Positions 26,501 to 34,306 of a DNA stretch of 64,000 nt are shown one piece after another (position 1 is the stretch's first letter; each line of letters begins with the position of its first letter). The DNA comes from Thalassoroseus pseudoceratinae. Lineage in GTDB: Bacteria > Planctomycetota > Planctomycetia > Planctomycetales > Planctomycetaceae. The stretch is taken from assembly GCF_011634775.1 (NCBI RefSeq), contig NZ_JAALXT010000005.1, positions 310,001 to 374,000 of the forward strand. Reading direction: 5' to 3'. Under the pieces are notes generated by a model. That model was given only the letters and a program-made list of their open reading frames with translations. It had not been told where the DNA came from and ran no database searches. A program made the position numbers and the translations under genes.

Positions 26501-28839
26501 GCCCGATGACGTTCACCGTCTCGCTCGATCGGTTCGCCGACCAAGATGTGACCGTCCGATATGCCACGTTCTTCGGAACTGCGGATACCGACGACTTCAC
26601 AACCGCCAATGGCAGCGTGACGATTGCCGCCGGCTCGAACTCGGCAACGTTCGATATTGGAATCACCGCCGACACGATCGTGGAACTCGATCAGGAATTT
26701 GAGGTTCAGCTTTCCAATGTGGATGCCGCGGGTCGTGACGTCATTATTGGTGACGGTCGCGGTGTGGGCACGATCGTCAACGATGATGCGGCCTTGATTT
26801 CTATCGCCGATGTCGCTGCCAACGAGGATGACGGCACAATCACGTTCACCATCTCGCTGGACCAAGCGGCGGACGCGGATGTGTCCGTGGACTTTGCCAC
26901 ATCCCCCGACACCGCTGATCTGAACGACGTCCCATCGCAATCGGGCACCGCCACGATCGTGGCTGGAGCACTATCGACGATGGTGACGCTCGATCTCACA
27001 CCGGACCAGGTCGTGGAACTCGACGAGCGGTTTTTCGTCGACCTCTCCAATGCCCAGTCGTCCGGACGAAATGTTTCCATCGGTGATTCGCAAGGAATCG
27101 GGACGATTCTCAATGACGACACCGCGAACCTCATCATCGGCGACGCCACACAATTCGAGAACGATCCCAACACGATTTCGTTCTCCGTTTCGTTGAATCG
27201 TATCGCGGATGCGGATGTGACGATCGACTTCACGACGCAACCCGATTCCGCCGACAACACCGATTTCACCGCGAGCACGGGAACTGCCACCATTGCGGCA
27301 GGTCAGTCTTCGACGACCATTGAAATTGAAATTCTCGATGATGACATTGTCGAATTGCACGAGCAATTCTTTGTGCAACTGTCCAATGTCCAAGCCGACG
27401 GACGGGACATAGTGGTGGCCGACAACCAGGGTCTTGGAACCATCGTCAACGACGATACGGCTCGTATTTCGATTGACGATGTTTCCATCTTCGAACGCAC
27501 TGCGGGCGTTCAGGAACTCAACTTTACCGTCACGTTAGATAAAGCGGTTGATAACGCGGTGTCTGTCGAATTCAGCACAGCCGACAAGTTCGCCGAAGTG
27601 GCCGATAACGATTACCAAGCCAGCTCGGGCACGCTGGATTTTGTCGGCCTCGCTGGCGAAACGCAGACGATCACCATCGCAGTGAACAGCGACACGAAGT
27701 TCGAAGCCGATGAATCGTTCGTGTTGGATCTTCTGGACGTGCAATCCAACGGGCGATCGGTTGTCATCTCCGACGCACAGGGTGAGGGAACGATCCTGAA
27801 TGATGATTTACGATCGAACTTGGCAACGTTGCGTTCCAATTCGATCCCGGCGACTTCGATCAATGGAAACGATTTCACCGAGTTCTTCAGCGGAAACTTC
27901 GATGGCATCCCCGCGTCGTTGGAAACCGAGGATGACCTGTTCTTCTGGAATCCGACCACCGGAGCCAACCGATTAATCTTCGGCAACGGCACCCTGCAGG
28001 ACAACCCGTTCCCCGTGTCGGCCCTCAACGGGAACGACTTCACAGAGGTGTTGATCGGCGACTTCGATGAAGACGGCAGCCACGATTTGTTCTTCTGGAA
28101 TCCGGTCACTGGTCGAAACCGTCTGCTCCACACCACAGTCGCAACGAACGATTTGGGAGCCGGTTTCGAAACGAATGTCATCCCTTCGACCGCCATCAAT
28201 GGCAACGACTTCACCTCTGCAGTTGTCGGAAACTTTGACGGCGGCGGACCGGATGATTTGTTCTTCTGGAACCCCGTTACTGGTCGAAACCGTCTTACCC
28301 ACTTCGTGACCGAGTCGGTTGGTAGTGACACGGGGCTGATCGGAATTCAAACCAATGTGGTTGATACAACACTGATCAATGCCGATTTTGAATCGTTGCA
28401 CGTGGGCCAATTCGAAGAAGGTGGCTTGGACGAGATCGTCTTCCTCAACCTCGAGACCGGCAAGAACCGGCGAATTTCCTTTGCCATCGACACACCGGGC
28501 CAATCGACCGTCATGGACGGTTTCGTGGACAGCCTCAATGCCCAATCCGGCTTCAACGGTTCCATGTTCCAGTCCGTTGTCGTAGCTGACCTCAATGGTG
28601 ACGGGTTGGACGATATCTTCCTGTGGAACTCTGTCACCGGTGAGAACCGCACGGCTTTGACGGATATCCGCAAGTCCGCTAGCCCGGTCTTTGTGGACAA
28701 CGTCTTCCGACCGCAATCGATCAACAACGAGTTCAGCCGTGTGATTCGCTTGGTCGACGATGTCTTCACGGAAGCCGGTGCCGACGACTTGTTCTTCTGG
28801 AACCCAACAACCGGATCAAACCGAACCGGCGGCATCTAG
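20515..28839 (+). CDS. Giant multidomain surface protein: subtilase-like, Asp-box propeller, Calx-beta repeats
   Basis: 2774 residues. The GTG start gives the planctomycete N-terminal pattern: a basic leader, then VEVFEDRTLLSA (residues 42-53), linked to export. Regions in order: S8 subtilase-like (about 116-470) with His169 (KHATWAGQ), oxyanion SAGNSGPG near 280 and Ser393 (GTSFAAP); the position expected for catalytic Asp reads VEAGHVW, so Glu135. Beta-sandwich about 480-620. Pre-peptidase C-terminal-like domain 621-732. SdrD-B-like unit 736-812 (DVNGDGVFDADENPL). Propeller with five Asp-boxes 821-1580 (TTDGGDTW, STDTGATW). Seven Calx-beta repeats 1612-2432. Six WNP.TG.NR repeats to the end. 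Asp-rich throughout, suggesting Ca2+ binding. Adhesion or extracellular degradation is inference. Confidence 0.88.
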   Translation: MYLRHWLEQLAQSSFGRVHRLRQSSQRLIRRHPVSNSLPNAVEVFEDRTLLSAVAVGSFEGSLNGEVAAPLEQTASNNDIQLEFTEDTGWGEHHYVSSNFGSDPFSGIDVNALIGADTFYDAGFTGSNAIVANVEAGHVWNQHETLGGVTTLVQETNNAGPQTGDVDKHATWAGQLIAGESFDLSDGREYQRGVAYGAEMFSGSIATQWNGSPYSLSFSFNTSTFIAPYRDFMVTGAGPLNQTVDVINSSWGNSDTTGAAFGTFSRGIDALVNQSGKTVVFSAGNSGPGANTVGGPAAGYNVISVGALGSDTDNPPYQTVSSFSSRGANDLFIPNDPTSQSGTTLSEVRSTVDIVAPGQNITAALYGGATGGNIGGTDNPQSNFYSFNIAGTSFAAPTVAGGATLIADAARTVLGTSTNALDGRVNKAILLNSADKIPGWDNAQSDVNGVITTTQSLDLDSGAGAMNLTTAFDQLLLGTTDLPGLGGGTVDVIGWDYGAVGQAASTDYIIGDFLEGGTEFTATLSWFVDRSINLGNNSSTEDSFDDLDLEVWEVVNGTPTTKVAESISDYNTVEHLNFTVPATGQYMIRTVWDEEHWDFVADTNTELYGLAWSGTAAMIVDDHGDNAIEASSVNAATTTAGELEISGDQDYFSFNAQAGTEYTLSTTLLTLPDSTLTLYDTDGVTELEFDDDGGTGLASEIVWTAPADGIYFAAVQAEDNVSTGTFEFNLDAVTNLSGVVWDDVNGDGVFDADENPLIGWEVYLDTNDNGVLDGGEQTQTTLSDGSYIFTDLPSDTYTVRTVLQAGYERTSPVSTSPVSTVVWEPLGPGPSLFGQVENIAGGDAVVGAIHTAAAHPTNPDILYIGSTNGGIWRTTNATDPSPDWTPLIDDQESLSIGALEFDPTDPTGNTLVAGIGRFSSFGRIGGERTGLLRTTDGGDTWTSLDGGGLLDGKNISGVAARGNTIVVSVNVADAFTFGNVGIFRSVDGGATFTQIAVGDGSGTGLPGGVSYDLAADPTDYSVLYTSVAFSGIVSGQVGVYRSTDTGATWTKVSNSTMDALIEDGSNGTGTSNLEIAVGNSGEVYAAIINTGDLAGFFRSGDGGSTWVAMDIPSTNENGTDVGLNPRGIKGPDASAAPSEIAGGQGSIHFSLRPDPTDSNIVYAGGDRQPRTFGDAGTFPNSIGATDFTGRLFRGDFSQPSGSQWVHLTHSNTLGAAGGGTASSSAPHADSREIVFSANGDLIEVDDGGVYRRTDPRSNTGDWFSLNGNLQVTEAHDVAWDSVSDIAMTGNQDTGTTQQESTGSFTWVSVSTADGGDVAIDDTSTPGRSFRYSSFQNLGAFRRREYDANNNLLDETFLPGISDVQFVTPVVLNAVDATRLVIGGSGTIYESLNQGSSNTAVPGSTGVNAFDGKPLVYGHITNPDLIVAGDGSTVSIRTGAPGSSMATTTTAFPGGTVRDIVLDPTIANTFFVADSDQVFMTTDLGGNWTEVTGNLAGISGVDFHDVEYIEGPATDLLVVGTGEGVFYSTAITGFTVWSELSTDLPTVDVFDMEYDAADDVLVVGTLGRGAWILRNVSTTFGVSTKTPEDGFWTVDLVDGNSIAEVDFGSRLIELPEITITVSPDSVLEDGVTNLEYTFTRSGVNTQPLTIDFSVGGDAVFGNDYTQTGAATFADSLGSVTFAAGVSTVTVTIDPTAELAVESNEDVVLTLLPGTNYTVATPSAATGTIENDDTATITITELNADRDERNSGITSYTFSVTLDGEVEGGFDLAYSTQDDSATVADQDYVAQTGTLNFAGTANESQTLSVLVRGDTDVETDEVFQVILGAISGLNPGFDPADISIANGGMAEGTIVNDDSATLSFAAVSASKDEGDADTTEFTFEVTLEQAVNGGFNVAYTTDDGTATIADGDYVDNDGTLTFVGNEGEVQTITVEVNGDLTVEADEMFQVALGMLSGFSGGISANSVVVVDGTQTGTILNDDIGRLTIDDISQNEDDGPMTFTVSLDRFADQDVTVRYATFFGTADTDDFTTANGSVTIAAGSNSATFDIGITADTIVELDQEFEVQLSNVDAAGRDVIIGDGRGVGTIVNDDAALISIADVAANEDDGTITFTISLDQAADADVSVDFATSPDTADLNDVPSQSGTATIVAGALSTMVTLDLTPDQVVELDERFFVDLSNAQSSGRNVSIGDSQGIGTILNDDTANLIIGDATQFENDPNTISFSVSLNRIADADVTIDFTTQPDSADNTDFTASTGTATIAAGQSSTTIEIEILDDDIVELHEQFFVQLSNVQADGRDIVVADNQGLGTIVNDDTARISIDDVSIFERTAGVQELNFTVTLDKAVDNAVSVEFSTADKFAEVADNDYQASSGTLDFVGLAGETQTITIAVNSDTKFEADESFVLDLLDVQSNGRSVVISDAQGEGTILNDDLRSNLATLRSNSIPATSINGNDFTEFFSGNFDGIPASLETEDDLFFWNPTTGANRLIFGNGTLQDNPFPVSALNGNDFTEVLIGDFDEDGSHDLFFWNPVTGRNRLLHTTVATNDLGAGFETNVIPSTAINGNDFTSAVVGNFDGGGPDDLFFWNPVTGRNRLTHFVTESVGSDTGLIGIQTNVVDTTLINADFESLHVGQFEEGGLDEIVFLNLETGKNRRISFAIDTPGQSTVMDGFVDSLNAQSGFNGSMFQSVVVADLNGDGLDDIFLWNSVTGENRTALTDIRKSASPVFVDNVFRPQSINNEFSRVIRLVDDVFTEAGADDLFFWNPTTGSNRTGGI
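25350..27810 (+). repeat. Seven tandem Calx-beta repeats (coding)
   Basis: Each unit ends in a GTI-x-NDD motif; ends fall near 25707, 26084, 26456, 26790, 27123, 27459 and 27810. Spacing is about 111-126 codons, the three units ending at 26790-27459 being close to 111. The DNA is diverged, so these are old protein-level repeats and not recent tandem copies. Confidence 0.8.
27870..28839 (+). repeat. Six C-terminal repeats of WNPxTGxNR type (coding)
   Basis: The motif D-L-F-F-W-N-P-x-T-G-x-N-R recurs six times (near 27935, 28085, 28255, 28435, 28610, 28785), spaced about 50-60 residues, with two degenerate copies (FLNLETGKNR, LWNSVTGENR). The pattern resembles FG-GAP/VCBS-type propeller blades, which would give a closed six-bladed fold. 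Confidence 0.7.
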
Positions 28840-29156
28840 AGCGTATTGGGGTGTGCTGCATCCACGACGGAAGCGAAGAAGTCACTGGTTTCTGAGCTTC
28901 CAAGTGGCAGCACCCACTACTTGGAAAAGACGACTGATCGAAAGATGAGCCTTCCGTTCACAAGATGGGAGGCTTTGTCGTCTCAGCGATTCCAGCCGTG
29001 CGAATGAACGTATCAACCGCAAGCTGTAGAACCAGATCGGCGACCCCTGAGTGAATCGGCCATTGAGACCAGATTTGAGGCCATTGTATCTGCAATGGAC
29101 GCGAAGAAGCTGTGGTTTCTATTGAGCCGCTCCGCTGCGATCAACAGTCAACAGTT
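28840..29156. other. Intergenic region between giant gene and PIN gene
   Basis: 317 bp between convergent genes. No gene was seen. It holds a possible terminator for the giant gene at 28948-28974: AGCCTTCC and GGGAGGCT pair over 8 bp with one G-T pair, followed by TTTGT. Confidence 0.5.
28948..28974 (+). terminator. Candidate terminator of the giant gene
   Basis: An 8-bp stem with one wobble pair and an 11-base loop, followed by TTTGTCGTCT. The T run is weak and the hairpin is 109 nt after the stop codon. Confidence 0.4.
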
Positions 29157-30191
29157 CTAACTGTGATCGACGGAGTGAACTTGGCGACCGAAGATCATGC
29201 GGCCAGCACTTGATTGCAGCACGCTGGTGACAATTACACCGATTTCTTTGCCGACCATGTTTGCGGCGTTCTCACAGACGACCATCGTGCCATCGTCGAG
29301 ATAACCCACGCCTTGCCCCACGGACTCACCTTCCTTGATGACTTTGATCTGCAACCGTTCGCCAGGAATGTAGCGTGGCTTCAACGCGTTGGACAGATCG
29401 TTAAGGTTGATCACGTCCACACCTTGCAAGTTGGCGACCTTGTTCAAGTTGTAGTCGTTCGTGACGACCCGGCCACCATTCTGCTTGGAAAGGGCGATCA
29501 ACCGTTGATCCACTGGTCCGGTGGCGTCACCCGACTCATGTGCGTCCAACATTTTGACATCGACATGCGGGCTGTTTTGCAGCTTGCTCAGAACGTCGAG
29601 TCCCCGACGCCCTCGGGTTCGGCGTTGCTTGTCGTTGCTGTCGGCGATTTCCTGAATCTCATGCAGAATGAAATCGGGCACGACCAACTGCGAGTCCAAA
29701 ATCTTCGTATCCATAACGTCGGCAATGCGGCCGTCGATCAGAGCGGAGGAGTCGAGAATCAGCGGTTTGCCACCTTTGAGTTCGCGAGAGAATTCGACAT
29801 AAGGAATCACGAACCGGAAGTTGTCGCGAGTTTGCAGCAGCAAGGTCACGCAGACATAGGGAATCATCAAGGTGGCGAGCATTGTTACCAAGCCTTCGGC
29901 TCGCGCATCGCCGCCCAACAGCGGTGCCAACGCTTGCATCAACAGCACGCTGAGAATGAAACCAATAATCAACCCGAAATACACCGACGAAATGATCTTG
30001 ATATCTTTGCGGGGAATCAGCAAATCAATCAGGGTCGCTAGTTGGGTAATTGCGAGCAGCACCAAGAACCAAATGAACGGCCTTGCCGAAATGATCGGGT
30101 GGGGCGCGCCTTGGCTGATGTACGTCGCAATCGCTCCGGCACACGCCAGTAGAAAGACGATCCGTACAAACAACAATAACATCGTGTTCAC
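29157..30191 (-). CDS. Membrane-anchored PIN-TRAM domain protein (YacL-like)
   Basis: A 344-residue protein. Four hydrophobic segments occupy residues 1-120. A PIN nuclease-type domain follows (about 143-265) with acidic residues in expected places: D147 (LILDSSALIDGR), E178 (HEIQEIAD), D228 (VDQRLI) and D246 (TNDYNLNKVA). A TRAM domain (about 275-335, GQGVGYLDDGTMVVCENA) ends the protein and should bind RNA. This order matches the YacL family, conserved in Gram-positive bacteria and others; the RNA target is unknown. The retained acidic set suggests active RNase. It is monocistronic, convergent with the giant gene. Confidence 0.88.
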   Translation of the reverse strand: MNTMLLLFVRIVFLLACAGAIATYISQGAPHPIISARPFIWFLVLLAITQLATLIDLLIPRKDIKIISSVYFGLIIGFILSVLLMQALAPLLGGDARAEGLVTMLATLMIPYVCVTLLLQTRDNFRFVIPYVEFSRELKGGKPLILDSSALIDGRIADVMDTKILDSQLVVPDFILHEIQEIADSNDKQRRTRGRRGLDVLSKLQNSPHVDVKMLDAHESGDATGPVDQRLIALSKQNGGRVVTNDYNLNKVANLQGVDVINLNDLSNALKPRYIPGERLQIKVIKEGESVGQGVGYLDDGTMVVCENAANMVGKEIGVIVTSVLQSSAGRMIFGRQVHSVDHS

Positions 30192-30480
30192 TTGCCTTGA
30201 AAAATCGAAGTGTGTCGCCTCAACCGTATGCCCGCTTGAGACTTACTCAAATTAGCGATCATAGAGAGAACGAATCGGATTTGCTAGCGGATGTTGGCTT
30301 GCTCCGACGCTGCACTGTAGCCGGAACCAAGCACTCTAAACAAGCGATCCCCAGCCGTTCCGTCAATAAGGGATGTTTCAGAGACGTTCGTCGTTCAACT
30401 TTATAACGGAATTAGCGGTTCGCGTTCTGGAATTTGGGATTCTTCCACGGGATTGAAGAGGAATCACGCACGCCACGCCA
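30192..30480. other. Intergenic region between PIN and helicase genes
   Basis: 289 bp between two minus-strand genes. No gene was seen. A TTGACG box occurs on the minus strand near 30363 with a poor -10, so the PIN gene promoter is not confidently placed. Confidence 0.4.
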
Positions 30481-32871
30481 TCATCCCATACCGACCGGTT
30501 GTAGCGGACATTTGGTGGCCACGAAAGATTGCACGCGACCGTCATCAAATTCAATGGTGACTTTCCCCCATCGTCCGCCGCCGTCGGCTTTTGTCACGGT
30601 ACCAAGTCCGTATTGGGGATGCCGAACCTGCTGACCGACGGAAAACCGGGGCTTTGTGTCGGCGCCACTCGACAACAATTGCGATCCGGTCATCAGTTTC
30701 GGCAACTTCTTCGGTTGGGGTTTCTGTTGTGGTTGCACCGCCTCAGACGCGATCGGTTCGGATTGAGTTTCCTCAGATACCGGTTCCGGAGGATTTTCCG
30801 CAAAGTCGTCGGTTGGCAGTTCCTGAGTGTATTCGTCGTCGGGGAAATCATCGTACAACATCGACTTCGGTTCTTCGGCGAGCGTGCGTTCGTTGACGTC
30901 GATCTCACTGAGAAACTGGCTGCGAATCGTCATCAGTCGCCGCCCACGAAAGTCACGTTGCCGAGTGTGCGTGAGAATCAACCGCTGTTCGGCCCGTGTG
31001 ATGCCGACGAAAAACAACCGGCGTTCTTCCTCGATCGCCCGTCCATTGTTGTCTTCTTGCAGCGAGCGTTCGTGCGGCAGCAGGTTTTGCTCAACGCCCA
31101 CGATGAACGCAATCGGAAACTCCAAGCCCTTCGCCGCGTGCAGCGTCATCAACGTGACCGTGCCGGAAGATTCATCGAGCGAGTCAACCTCGTTGACCAA
31201 GCTCGTCACTTCGAGAAAGTTTTCGAGCGATCCGTCCGCTTCCATCGTGAGATCATACTGCCGCGCCGCTGTGAGCAATTCTTGCACGTTGGCGGCACGT
31301 TGTTGATCGTCTTCGTTGTCACTACCTCGGTACAGATCGAGATAGCTCGTCCGTTCCAAGACCCGCACAAGAAGTTTCTCGACCGGTCCCACGGAAAGAT
31401 CGGTGAACTCCTCGATCATTTCGGCAAAGGCGTAAAACGATTTCACGGCTCGGCTGGTGAGTCGCGGGACTTCCTTGGCCCTTTTCGCCGCTTCGAGCAA
31501 CGTGATTTCCTCACGGTCCGCCCAATTGATGAGCCGATTGAGACTCGTTTTCCCCAATCCGCGAGCCGGTTTGTTGACGATCCGTCGAAACGCCACCGTG
31601 TCGCTGGGATTATGCACGAGATGCAAATACGAAAGCGTATCCTTGATCTCCGCTCGCTCGTAGAACGCCACGCCTGCCGCGACTTGCAGCGGGATTCGCT
31701 CCCGCGTCAACGCCTGCTCCAACTCCCGTGAAAGCGCATTCACCCGGTAAAAGATCGCAAAATCCGACCACGGACGATTTTCCGCTTCGGCAATTTCACG
31801 GACGGTCTTCGCGATCGTTTCCGCCTCTTGTCGCCCGTCTTCACAGTACAGCAACTCGACCGGTTCGCCCTGCGGATTCTCTGTGATCAGCTCCTTGGCT
31901 TTCCGATGGACGTTGTGCACGATGAGGCTATCCGCAGCCAACAGAATTTCCTTGGTGCTGCGGAAGTTTTGTTCCAATCGCACGACTTTCGCCTGGGGAA
32001 AATCTTGCTCGAACCGGAGAATGTTCTCGATCCGTGCCCCGCGCCAACCGTAAATGGACTGGTCGGGATCGCCGGTCACACACAAGTTCCGATGTCCCGC
32101 CGCCAACGCCGCCACAATCCGGTACTGAGCGGCATTCGTGTCCTGATATTCATCCACGAGGATATATCGAAACCGCTCACCAAACCCTTCACGGAGTTCG
32201 GGATTGTCGTTCAACATCTGCACGACATGCAGGAGCAGATCATCAAAATCGACCGCGTTGGCTTCGAGCATCTTCTGTTGATACAGCGGATACACCTTCG
32301 CCACGACGGCGTCCCAGTGCGTGCCGACGGCGTCTGCATGTTCCAACGCGAATTTCTCGGCGGTGATGAGATCGTTCTTCGCTCGGCTGATCCGATGCAA
32401 CACCCGCGACGGCGAAAAGTGAACCGCGTCCAAATCCAAATCGCTCAACGCATGACGGACGATCTGTTGTTGATCGCTGGTGTCGTAGATGCTGAAGTTC
32501 GTTTGCAGCCCGACGGTCTCGGCTCGTTCCCGCAGCAGCCGCGCACAGAAGCGGTGAAACGTACTGACCCATACCCGCATCCCGGGCGCAAGCCGTTCGA
32601 CCCGCTCGGCCATCTCGTTGGCGGCTTTGTTCGTAAAGGTGATCGCCAGAATCCGCCGGGGATCGATGCCATGCTCGATCATGTGAGCAATCCGGCGGGT
32701 AATCACCCGTGTTTTCCCCGACCCAGGACCGGCCAGCACCATCAACGGGCCTTCGTGATGCGTGACCGCGGTGCGTTGCGGAACAGTCAAATCCGAAAGA
32801 TCGTCCGGCACTCCACGCCTTTCGTTTCGTGTTTCAATGTGATGAAATGAACGTACACTCGCCAAATCCAA
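30481..32871 (-). CDS. ATP-dependent DNA helicase, UvrD/PcrA/Rep type
   Basis: A 796-residue superfamily 1A 3'-5' helicase acting in repair and replication restart. Motifs in order: Q-motif LTVPQRTAV (28-36), Walker A AGPGSGKT (47-54), ITFTNKAANEMAERV (Ia), VDEYQDTNAAQY (II), TGDPDQSIYGWRGA (III), VRLEQNFRST (IV), VTLMTLHAAKGLEFP (V), EERRLFFVGITRAE (VI). The C-terminus has an acidic, low-complexity linker and a Tudor-like segment (VGQQVRHPQYGLGTV), as in PcrA/UvrD, where it binds RNA polymerase. Length is slightly above the PcrA norm. Whether to call it pcrA or uvrD cannot be settled here. Confidence 0.94.
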   Translation of the reverse strand: MDLASVRSFHHIETRNERRGVPDDLSDLTVPQRTAVTHHEGPLMVLAGPGSGKTRVITRRIAHMIEHGIDPRRILAITFTNKAANEMAERVERLAPGMRVWVSTFHRFCARLLRERAETVGLQTNFSIYDTSDQQQIVRHALSDLDLDAVHFSPSRVLHRISRAKNDLITAEKFALEHADAVGTHWDAVVAKVYPLYQQKMLEANAVDFDDLLLHVVQMLNDNPELREGFGERFRYILVDEYQDTNAAQYRIVAALAAGHRNLCVTGDPDQSIYGWRGARIENILRFEQDFPQAKVVRLEQNFRSTKEILLAADSLIVHNVHRKAKELITENPQGEPVELLYCEDGRQEAETIAKTVREIAEAENRPWSDFAIFYRVNALSRELEQALTRERIPLQVAAGVAFYERAEIKDTLSYLHLVHNPSDTVAFRRIVNKPARGLGKTSLNRLINWADREEITLLEAAKRAKEVPRLTSRAVKSFYAFAEMIEEFTDLSVGPVEKLLVRVLERTSYLDLYRGSDNEDDQQRAANVQELLTAARQYDLTMEADGSLENFLEVTSLVNEVDSLDESSGTVTLMTLHAAKGLEFPIAFIVGVEQNLLPHERSLQEDNNGRAIEEERRLFFVGITRAEQRLILTHTRQRDFRGRRLMTIRSQFLSEIDVNERTLAEEPKSMLYDDFPDDEYTQELPTDDFAENPPEPVSEETQSEPIASEAVQPQQKPQPKKLPKLMTGSQLLSSGADTKPRFSVGQQVRHPQYGLGTVTKADGGGRWGKVTIEFDDGRVQSFVATKCPLQPVGMG

Positions 32872-32914
32872 TCGGCGAACACCTTCACCTTATTCCGCAC
32901 GCACGCAGAACACC

Positions 32915-33658
32915 ATGCCGACGCTGGCCGAATCTTTGGAAGTCGATGGCTTCGCAATTGTTGATCCGTTTCTCGCAGACGACGAACTGCGAACACTCAG
33001 CGATTCCATCAACCGGCTTCCAAGTACGGAAACCACCAAACGCGGACAATACGCCGCCCGTCAACTCGCGGAACGGGTGCCAGAAGTTCGAGGGTTCGCA
33101 GAATCGCCCATACTTCACAGATTGCTGGAACCGCTCGTGGGTTCATCGCCTCGGCTGACGCGTTCGATTCTGTTCAACAAAACGCCTGCCGCGAATTGGG
33201 GCGTGTTTTGGCATCAGGATTTAACAATTGCCGTCCAAGAACGTCATGACATTCCCGGCTTCGAACAGTGGTCTGTCAAAGACGGCATTCCCCACGTGCA
33301 ACCGCCTGTGGAAATCCTCGAACACATGCTGACTGTGCGGTTCCACCTCGATGCGTGTGACGAAACCAACGGAGCGCTCCGCGTGCAACCGGGAACTCAC
33401 CAACACGGCCGCATTCCGCAAGCGAACATCATGGATCACGTGAATCACACGACAGCGACAAGTTGCCACACGAAAGCCGGCGGAGCGGTTCTGATGCGAC
33501 CGTTGCTATTGCACTCATCCCGCAAAATGACCAACCCCACCCAACGCCGAGTCATCCACCTCGAATTCACCACGCAAGATTTACCCGCACCACTCACCTG
33601 GCGTGATACAGCCTGCACGTTCAGCTCTACGAAACCGAGTCGCAATCATGAGCCCTGA
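32915..33658 (+). CDS. Phytanoyl-CoA dioxygenase family protein
   Basis: A 247-residue Fe(II)/2-oxoglutarate-dependent oxygenase. The metal triad is visible: H100 and D102 in FWHQDLT, and distal H200 in RPLLLHSSRK; the Arg in TQRRVIHLEF is the likely 2-oxoglutarate ligand. GALRVQPGTHQHGRI is the usual family loop. Substrate is unknown; bacterial members hydroxylate diverse small molecules. The gene is divergent from the helicase (43 bp apart) and overlaps the next gene by 11 bp, so the two are co-transcribed. Confidence 0.88.
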   Translation: MPTLAESLEVDGFAIVDPFLADDELRTLSDSINRLPSTETTKRGQYAARQLAERVPEVRGFAESPILHRLLEPLVGSSPRLTRSILFNKTPAANWGVFWHQDLTIAVQERHDIPGFEQWSVKDGIPHVQPPVEILEHMLTVRFHLDACDETNGALRVQPGTHQHGRIPQANIMDHVNHTTATSCHTKAGGAVLMRPLLLHSSRKMTNPTQRRVIHLEFTTQDLPAPLTWRDTACTFSSTKPSRNHEP

Positions 33659-34073
33659 AACACTCTTCAAAATCTTCAACACCGCTGTCTTGCCGGGGTG
33701 GGTAATTCTGTTGTTTACGCCTCGTTGGCGGATCGGTGTGGAGTGGATTGCCGGGATGATTCTGCCGGCGGTATTGGCAATTGGCTATCTGGTGTTGTTC
33801 GTCACGCAGATTGGCCATATCGAAGGTGGGTTTCAAACACTCGCCGGTGTGCGACAACTCTTCAGCAACGAATACGTGCTGCTCGCCGGCTGGGTGCATT
33901 ACTTGGCATTCGACTTGTTTATCGGCAGTTGGGAAGTGCAGAACGCTCAACAGAACGGCATCTCCCACTGGTTCATCGTACCATGCTTGCTTTTGACGTT
34001 CTTCAGCGGACCAATCGGTTTGCTGTTGTACCTTGTCTTATGCACCGTCAGAATCGCCCGACAGAAACCGTAG
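33648..34073 (+). CDS. ABA4-like (DUF4281) membrane protein
   Basis: A 141-residue membrane protein with four hydrophobic segments. LPGWVILLFTPRWR near the N-terminus and LFIGSWEVQNAQQNGI near residues 88-105 match the ABA4-like family, named from a plant neoxanthin synthesis protein; the bacterial function is unknown. I start at the ATG at 33648, which overlaps the upstream gene by 11 bp; an earlier in-frame start at 33603 would overlap by 56 bp. The stop codon lies inside the first arm of an inverted repeat. Confidence 0.78.
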   Translation: MSPETLFKIFNTAVLPGWVILLFTPRWRIGVEWIAGMILPAVLAIGYLVLFVTQIGHIEGGFQTLAGVRQLFSNEYVLLAGWVHYLAFDLFIGSWEVQNAQQNGISHWFIVPCLLLTFFSGPIGLLLYLVLCTVRIARQKP

Positions 34074-34301
34074 GCAGGGTCACAAACCTGCCTACCGATC
34101 GTGCATCACCCCCCCGGACCTCAGTGCATCGATACGGCTGCAAGTCGTGTGGCATGCCCACAGCTTGGGGTGGGCATGGGCCAGAGAAGCTCGAATGTCG
34201 AATCATGTCCACGCAAAGTCGTGGACATGCCACCCTGTCCATCTTGTCAATGCAAAACCGGACACGCCCCAGCCTCCCGAGTGGCCCATGATCACTCGGG
34301 A
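34070..34301. repeat. Cluster of four inverted repeats
   Basis: Four separate perfect palindromes fill this intergenic gap. (1) 34070-34095, GTAGGCAGG/CCTGCCTAC, loop 8. (2) 34153-34178, CATGCCCAC/GTGGGCATG, loop 8. (3) 34204-34229, CATGTCCACG/CGTGGACATG, loop 6. (4) 34275-34301, TCCCGAGTG/CACTCGGGA, loop 9. Elements 2 and 3 are related (CATGyCCAC core, differing mainly by one base). None has a T run. They resemble dispersed extragenic palindromes; element 4 lies just after the stop of the GH57 gene and may also end its transcript. Confidence 0.75.
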
Positions 34302-34306
34302 CCGTA

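Noticed and set aside
25350-27810. Recent tandem DNA duplication in the Calx-beta region
   Set aside because: The repeats are clear in protein but not in DNA, so they are old.
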